From Mesostigma viride (Eukaryota > Streptophyta > Mesostigmatophyceae > Mesostigmatales > Mesostigmataceae): a stretch of 64,000 bases of DNA. The notes under the pieces were generated by a model. That model saw nothing but the letters and a program-made list of their open reading frames with translations, made no database searches and was not told the origin of the DNA. Positions 57,726 through 64,000 of this stretch are shown one piece after another; the stretch's first letter is position 1, and every line of letters starts with the position of its first letter. The stretch is from positions 407,187 through 471,186 of the forward strand of contig RPFO01000154.1 in the NCBI GenBank assembly GCA_009746045.1, in the 5' to 3' direction. Both the position numbers and the translations under genes were made by a program.

Positions 57726-58093
57726 CACGGACGTGACAGCCGTCGTGTTTGCGTGCCATTATATCCTAGACTATCACTTGGAAGACATATCCACAACAAT
57801 AGAGTACTCATGTGTGTGATCCACTCCCACTTTTTAGCTCAAAACTGGAAGAGCCAAAAAGGCAAAAAGAGGACCACATAGGGAAAAAAAAATTCCCACT
57901 GCAGGAGCACTCATGCTTTTCAAATAGGCTAAGCAATAACCTCTTCAGTGCTTTTTAAAGGATACGCCTGATCCTCTTCAATTAGCTTTTTAAAGGATGA
58001 AACAAACCTCTTCCAAGTGCTCGACCTTGTCAAGCCGCTTGGGTATCTCCGGCCCAGGCTGGCTGGCTGAACCGGCCAAGGGTTGTTCGCTCG
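57726..58093. other. no gene seen
   Basis: Unique spacer with two short direct repeats containing CTTTTTAAAGGAT (57950-58000). Confidence 0.4.
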
Positions 58094-58520
58094 TTACGCT
58101 CCCTCACAACTTGGTGTTGTCGTCATGGGGTTTACAGGTGGAACAGCCCCAAAGCCCCCGAGAGTGGTTGCAATGATTAATTGTCATGAGATTGGTTGAC
58201 AGAAGTGATAACTGTTTGGTTGTGTCAAGATGATGTGTGTGTAACAAGTGGGCGAGACTCGGGATGGAACCCGGTCGTCGTTGGCCAGTGAGCCATAGCT
58301 GGGGTAAGCGGGATAGGTGGACAGGATAGGGGGCGCTTAAGGACATTGCCAGCCGTAAGCCATGCGGAGCAGTGTGGCGTCACCCGAGGCCTGCTAGGTT
58401 ATCAAGAACCGCTTAGCCTTGTTCGGACAGTGACGCACAAGTAGGACATTATACGATTAGACAACAGTTGTATTCTTGTTAATGTCTTTTGAAATTAGAT
58501 GTAAATGTTTTGGTTGCTTT
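58094..58520 (-). repeat. same repeat family, copy R2, inverted
   Basis: Reverse complement of about 56795-57228. It leads into the left flank of the tetranucleotide array. Confidence 0.75.
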
Positions 58521-58627
58521 CCAAATCATAAACGTGCATGTTTGCAACTTGCCCGTTGAAACTCTACGGCGGAGCCAATTTTCGGAAGAACCTCACCCTT
58601 ATGCTTGCAAATTAGGGACAAAATCGG

Positions 58628-59252
58628 TGGATGGATGGATGGATGGATGGAGGGAGGGAGGGAGGGAGGGAGGGAGGGAGGGAGGGAGGGAGGGAGGGAG
58701 GGAGGGAGGGAGGGAGGGACGGACGGACGGACGGACGGACGGACGGACGGACGGACGGACGGACGGACGGACGGACGGACGGACGGACGGACGGACGGAC
58801 GGACGGACGGACGGACGGACGGACGGACGGACGGACGGACGGACGGACGGACGGACGGACGGAGGGAGGGACGGAGGGACGGAGGGACGGACGGACGGAC
58901 GGACGGACGGACGGACGGACGGACGGACGGACGGACGGACGGACGGACGGACGGACGGACAGACGGACAGACGGACGGACGGACGGACGGACGGACGGAC
59001 GGACGGACGGACGGACGGACGGACGGACGGACGGACGGACGGACGGACGGACGGACGGACGGACGGACGGACGGACGGACGGACGGACGGACGGACGGAC
59101 GGAGGGATGGATGGACGGACGGACGGACGGACGGAGGGAGGGAGGGATGGATGGATGGATGGATGGATGGATGGATGGATGGATGGATGGATGGATGGAT
59201 GGATGGATGGATGGATGGATGGATGGATGGATGGATGGATGGATGGATGGAT
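58628..59252. repeat. composite tetranucleotide array GGAT/GGAG/GGAC
   Basis: Continuous 4-bp repeat of about 155 units. Order: GGAT, GGAG, a long GGAC block with a short GGAG/GGAC patch near 58860-58890, GGAG patch, GGAT. Frames through it are artefacts. Confidence 0.97.
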
Positions 59253-59330
59253 TTACCGATTTTATCCCCTATTCCTATGTATTTTCTCACGTGTACGGCC
59301 TTATAAGCTTCGCCAATTCTGGCGAACCTA

Positions 59331-59358
59331 ACGGCTCTTCCGAAAATTGGCTCCGCCA
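59331..59358. repeat. inverted match to 58567-58592 across the array
   Basis: TCCGAAAATTGGCTCCGCC mirrors GGCGGAGCCAATTTTCGGA left of the array, so the array sits in an inverted repeat. Confidence 0.7.
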
Positions 59359-59499
59359 GAGAAAGCATCATGGTTTTATTTTACAGGTTGGCTGAGTTGC
59401 TTGTCATGAGGTCGGCGGCCAAGAATGTATGTAACCTGCATCACCTTGGGTTTTAACGAGCGAACAACTAGTGTGATGCAATAATAATTTCATTTCACA

Positions 59500-60392
59500 A
59501 GACATCGACAAGAATACAGTTGTTGTCTAGTCATATAATGTCCTACTTGTGCGTCATTGTCCGAATAAGGCTAAGCGGTTCTTGATAACCTAGCAGGCCT
59601 CGGGTGACGCCACACTGCTCCGCATGGCTTACGGCTGGCAATGTCCTTAAGCGCCCCCTATCCTGTCCACCTATCCCGCTTGCCCCAGCTATGGCTCACT
59701 GGCCAACGACGACCGGGTTCCATCCCGAGTCTCGCCCACTTGTTACACACACATCATCTTGACACAACCAAACAGTTATCACTTCTGTCAACCAATCTCA
59801 TGACAATCAATCATTGCAATCACGATCGGGGGCTGCTCTGGATTGTTCCACTATTAAACCCCATGACGACAACACCAAGTTGTGAGGGAGAGTAACGAGC
59901 AAACAACGACCACCAAGGCCGCTGCCATGCTCCTAAATACCTCCAAAAATCCCGGCATCCATGCGCTGTCGCATTTGCTAGCAAGCCGCCTGACGTGCAG
60001 TTAGACTGCCAGCAAAATGCTGAGCAAGTCCGTTAGACAGCCACGTGCGAGCCAACACACCGCACCGTACGATCTGCGTCTCTAGCTTTGTCAGATGGAC
60101 TGAACATCATTCCGTCTGGACAGTACAAAAGATTCGCAACTGCCGAATGTCACGCACCGGAATATTGCGCAAGCCACCAAGGCTTTGCGCCCCAAAGTCG
60201 TGCGCCTGAACTTAAGCCAGGTCGCCTGACTAAGACTGTCACTCTAGAAATTCAGGCCTTTCCGGCACGGCGCTCCACACCGGCCCAAGGAAACAAAGCC
60301 TGCGGCCTACTGAATCGGAACCAACCAAGCGTTGGTAACGATTCCGAATACGGCAACCGCGTAACTTCTCGAGTGCACAGGCGTAAATGATC
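59500..60392 (+). repeat. same repeat family, copy R3
   Basis: Direct copy of about 56845-57725, a few percent different. Confidence 0.8.
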
Positions 60393-62082
60393 ACGGACGT
60401 TACAACTTACTGATCCTATACCTTAATGCTAAAGCCGGTGCGATCTGTTATGGCTGGTGTGGCTGCAGTATGACGGTGCCTGCACTGGCGGCTCACTAAC
60501 TGCAGCAGCTACTACGCACACAATGATTATGAAGTGAGACAAGTATGTTTCCCTAAGCAACTAGCCTAAGGTTTAAAATATGTCAGTTTGCTTTGGGGCC
60601 TGGCAGGCAGCCTGACATTTGAGGCCCATGGATAAACAGGCGCAAGGTCATCATGCAGTAATTGCAGTCTTGTTCTTGCTGCACTTGTTCCCTTGTGCCG
60701 CAAACACGTGGGTTTACAGTTGTCCCCTTGCACTGCACCTTGAAATCCTGCATCTTGAACACATGTCTGCCTGCGTCCGGTGGTCCTTAGCAGGTGGTTG
60801 CTACAGCGCCTTTTATTATCGCGGAGGAGTCGCCGCCGCTATATCGCGCACTGTATATACCATTTTGGTCTGAGAAAAGGAATTTGTTTGGCTCATATTC
60901 CCTCCTTCGAAGAAGCTAAGGGCACGTTACGTCCATGTCGGCCGATTGGTACATAAGCTCCCCCCTTGGAAACGTGTGACTACTCAATTCAATAAAATAT
61001 TCAATCAAATGATTAAACTAAGCCAGCTTATGGACAATATTTGGCGGAGTACAAGCGGACCGGGTGCGCCGATCGTTCATGCCAAGCTGACAACAGGTCT
61101 TTTTGAAATGCCATGGCAAAAACCTAGCTAGTGCTAGGTTCACGGTGTATTAAGATAGCTAAAGAGGGTAAACTATTTGCTTTATTCATTCGCAGACGCA
61201 TGTAGTGAGGCGGGGAGAGGAGTTAGGCGCAGATCCCACTTGTAATAGTAATATCTGAGAGCGTGTATACTGGTACATCCAAGTACGCGAACTTTGCGTT
61301 CAGCGTTCGGTGTAATCTGACTGATGTCATTTAGGATCTTTCTGACGCAAGGGGTGTTAAGCAAATCTAGAGAGAACCTTACCGGTTCGTCTGTATTCTG
61401 CTGATTGGCTGAGACCTGTAAGCTTGCATTGTACTCCTCTGTGTCGAAGGAGACATAAGCTTTGCTTGTTTGTCACCATAACCATCAGGCAGATACCCCC
61501 AATGATGTGAAGTTATTTCTAATAACCAAACATCCTCACTTCAGGCCCTGTTATCGGACAGCCATATTCGATAGACAGGAAGTCTTGTGTCTGTATGAAC
61601 AAGCAGATCGAGGGACGCCCGACCAAAAGGGGACCACCCCTCTCTATCAACGGAGTAAGGTCTTGTAGGAAACTCCTCTAGACAAGAAACGACCACCCTC
61701 TACGATTCCTGGAGAGTGCTAGGGATTTCCTGGCTGTCTCTCGGGATTTGATAAGTCCGTTCTGTCTTCAATTACACGAGGTAAAAGATCTGTATATTTA
61801 GTGGAGCAGAGGCCACCATTTTATTCTGTTACGTTGGTATCGGAGGTTGACCTCTGAACAGACTTATCAAAGCATGGGACGAGTTTCCGTGTTCTGACTC
61901 TTTCAGTATACATCAACCATTTCCGCCTACCTACATTTTTTCTATCGAGGGAAGAACAAGAACGATAGCATTCGTCCTGGTTGAGACATGGGGAGGGGAC
62001 ATGCCTAAAGTGCACATGAAATTTATGACCTTCGGTTCCGGCGCGAATTTTTTGGCGCCAAAATATTCGGGCATGTCCCGTC
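60393..62082. other. no gene seen
   Basis: Only short frames without recognisable content; no repeat stands out. Confidence 0.4.
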
Positions 62083-62205
62083 CCCTTAATTAATTAATTA
62101 ATTAATTAATTAATAGACACATGACTGCGTCACGTGAGCATAAGTCCTCAGTGGGAGGGGAACATGGGATGGAATGGATGGTATAAGCTATCTAGGTCCG
62201 AGTTA
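62083..62205 (-). mobile_element. 5'-truncated LINE tail, minus strand
   Basis: Reverse complement of 19445-19567 including the (TTAA)n tail, with two small deletions. Confidence 0.7.
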
Positions 62206-63228
62206 CGTTTGAGACATTAAGATAAGGGTTAAGAAGAAAGCTTTCTATCTAGCTCAGCGGCCAGGCACCTGGTGGTTTCACTAACCTTGCTGACCTGTCT
62301 AGAGCGCATTCTTCACTGTGCAGCGAATTTCTTTTTGCAGTCTAGGTGCATGTTGAGGAACAGGCAGTGCGTCTGGCATGGGACGTTCTCACGAACAAAC
62401 CGAGCCAGACAACATTTTCCTGATCGAGCCCAAGAAGTTAACGCACCAGACCAGCCAACGCCCAACGCAAGTGATTCTGCTGCTGTTGACTTTTCGACAT
62501 TGCCGTCAATCTGCCCGACCCGTTGGAATGGAAACGAGCTGTGCCACGACAACAACAATCAGCCGACACACTGTGGTGGTGGCAACGAGTTATTCCAGTC
62601 GTGACGATGCCTTCTTTTGCAACGACTACATCTGCCAGTTTGGGTGACAACATCTTCATGTTTCGGCAACAACCTTTCGTTGTAGCGTCAACGTTTTGCT
62701 GTAGCAGCGACATCTGGTTGTGGCGACAGCGTTGTCTGCTGCAACGGCATCTGCTGGGCCAACATCTTGAGAAGCAGGTGGGCGCCGGGTGATCTCTTTT
62801 GCTTGCAGAAGAGATCATTGCCTATAGGGGTTGAGACATTTTTCATAAGCACTGTCTAGGTTGGCAAATACGGCGTACTTTAAGAATAACGCACGTAAAA
62901 CCACGTATACTTAATGCTGCGGATGAAATACGCGTATTTTTTAATGAAAAATACGCGACTTGGACATAGAATTTTTCGGGGGTACCAGGGTTAGCACCGG
63001 GCAGCGCGGCACCCAGGTTCTTTGGCGCGGCGTTTACCTCTCTGTCCGCGGATTTTTACCGGGAAAAATATATAGTGGGGCTAGGAATCAGTTGGTGCGA
63101 AAAACTATAATGCATTTTTGGCACTTGGCAGCATATTGTATGCCAGCTGTGTAAGGGTTAGGTAGCAGCAGTGATATTGCTGCAGAAAGCGACGACGAGG
63201 TCAGGCCTGAGTGAGACAGTTTGCAGCC
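62206..63228. other. no gene seen; one perfect hairpin
   Basis: No supported coding region. At 62931-62957 an 11-bp stem (CGCGTATTTTT / AAAAATACGCG) with a short loop. Confidence 0.45.
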
Positions 63229-64000
63229 ATGAAGTCAAAAGGTCCGGAGCTATGGGATTACGTGCAGGACGTACAGAAAAGAAAAGATTCGGGATCCTGC
63301 TACCATGAAAGAGGTCTCTGTGAGTAAGCAGTATTGCGGATTCTGCAACAAGAGGCTTACACTCGAAGCTAGGCTGGGCCAGTCAGCGTCTCTCGAGTTC
63401 GAGCACACTTTGCCGGCCTCTCAAATGGAGGGATCGCGGCCTGCGAGAATATTTCGAAGGAGTTACTACGGGACAAGTTTCTCAGAATCGTCAGCAAGAA
63501 GACGAAGAAGGCAGCCGCCAAGAAGCAGCATGCACGCTGCTAACACGGGGTGATGGTGGAGATGACCATGGATGGGCCTTCGGCTGCCCCATCCTCGCTT
63601 CCTGTCTACAAACGGCTAGATGCAGATCTCGAAGTGGCTGGTTCCTTCTATCGACGAGCTAGCTGCCCAGCTGCTCATTGCCGAGTTCTTCATCGAGAAT
63701 GGCATTGCCTCCAACGCTGCTGAGAGCGCCTCTTTCAAGCAGATGGTGGCCGGCCTGAGCCAGTACAAAGGTGGGAGCCTCGCCCCTCCTAGTCGGAAGT
63801 CGTTGGGTGGCGAGCTTCTCATCAAGAAGAAGGAGAGCGTGGAGGTGGATGTCGAGAAACTCAGGGCCCAGAACATGCAGCCGCTACGGCTGCATGGACC
63901 CTGGTTTCGGATTCCTGCACGAATGTGAACAAGAAGACCATCGTCAACTTCCTCAGCGTCACCAACGGCATCGCCACCTTTGAGGACGCGCTGGACGCCT
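63229..64000 (+). pseudogene. hAT-like transposase with DUF659-type domain, frameshifted, cut by window end
   Basis: ATG at 63229 gives a BED-like start (GPELWDYVQDV). After a frame change near 63300 it reads KQYCGFCNKR. From 63620 LLIAEFFIENGIASNAAES and SFKQMVAGL, then after another change near 63885 LVSDSCTNVNKK and TIVNFLSVTNGIATF. The last three blocks follow the DUF659 pattern found in hAT-related transposase-like proteins. The catalytic C-terminus would lie beyond 64000. At least two frameshifts point to decay or unmodelled introns. Confidence 0.6.

Noticed and set aside
58489-59395. Long frames through the tetranucleotide array (Thr-Asp-Gly-Arg repeats and the reverse)
   Set aside because: All frames of a stop-free 4-bp repeat are open; no start context or conserved ends.

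Overview
The window is nuclear DNA of a eukaryote, most likely a green alga. It holds two spliced single-copy host genes with GT-AG introns full of minisatellites. Around them is a dense set of retroelements, including a Penelope-like element with an N-terminal GIY-YIG domain, an arrangement described from green algae and other protists. TGTAA, the usual green-algal poly(A) signal, follows the first host gene. I cannot name a genus.

Layout. 1-17210 is a nest of Copia-type LTR retrotransposons. Copy A (gag, pol, 3' LTR) is followed directly by the right half of a second copy of the same family (copy B). Copy B is itself interrupted at 7995-15843 by a complete element of a related family on the minus strand, with 613-bp LTRs that look identical. 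Both families share a pol order of integrase, protease, reverse transcriptase, RNase H. 17211-23524 holds decayed non-LTR retrotransposon pieces and a fragment of a BED-finger transposase gene. 23601-30041 is a Penelope-like element with an intact 1018-codon frame, an extra direct copy of its tail and an older inverted copy.

Host genes. 30295-44503 (minus) is HslU, the ATPase of the HslVU protease, in 14 exons that join in frame to 531 codons, with a mitochondrial-type presequence. 45330 to about 55630 (plus) is ALG9, an ER mannosyltransferase of N-glycan assembly, in at least ten exons; its C-terminal end is not resolved. The two genes are divergent, 826 bp apart.

The most striking pattern is in these genes. 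At nearly every exon-intron junction the exon edge, with its splice site, has been duplicated into the adjoining intron, from one degenerate copy up to ten tandem copies. Most of the expansion of these introns appears to come from such edge duplications plus unrelated minisatellites.

56738-60392 holds three copies of an unidentified repeat around a 625-bp composite tetranucleotide array. The window ends inside a frameshifted hAT-like transposase gene with a DUF659-type domain.

All assignments are by reading the sequence; no database search, alignment program or transcript data was used.
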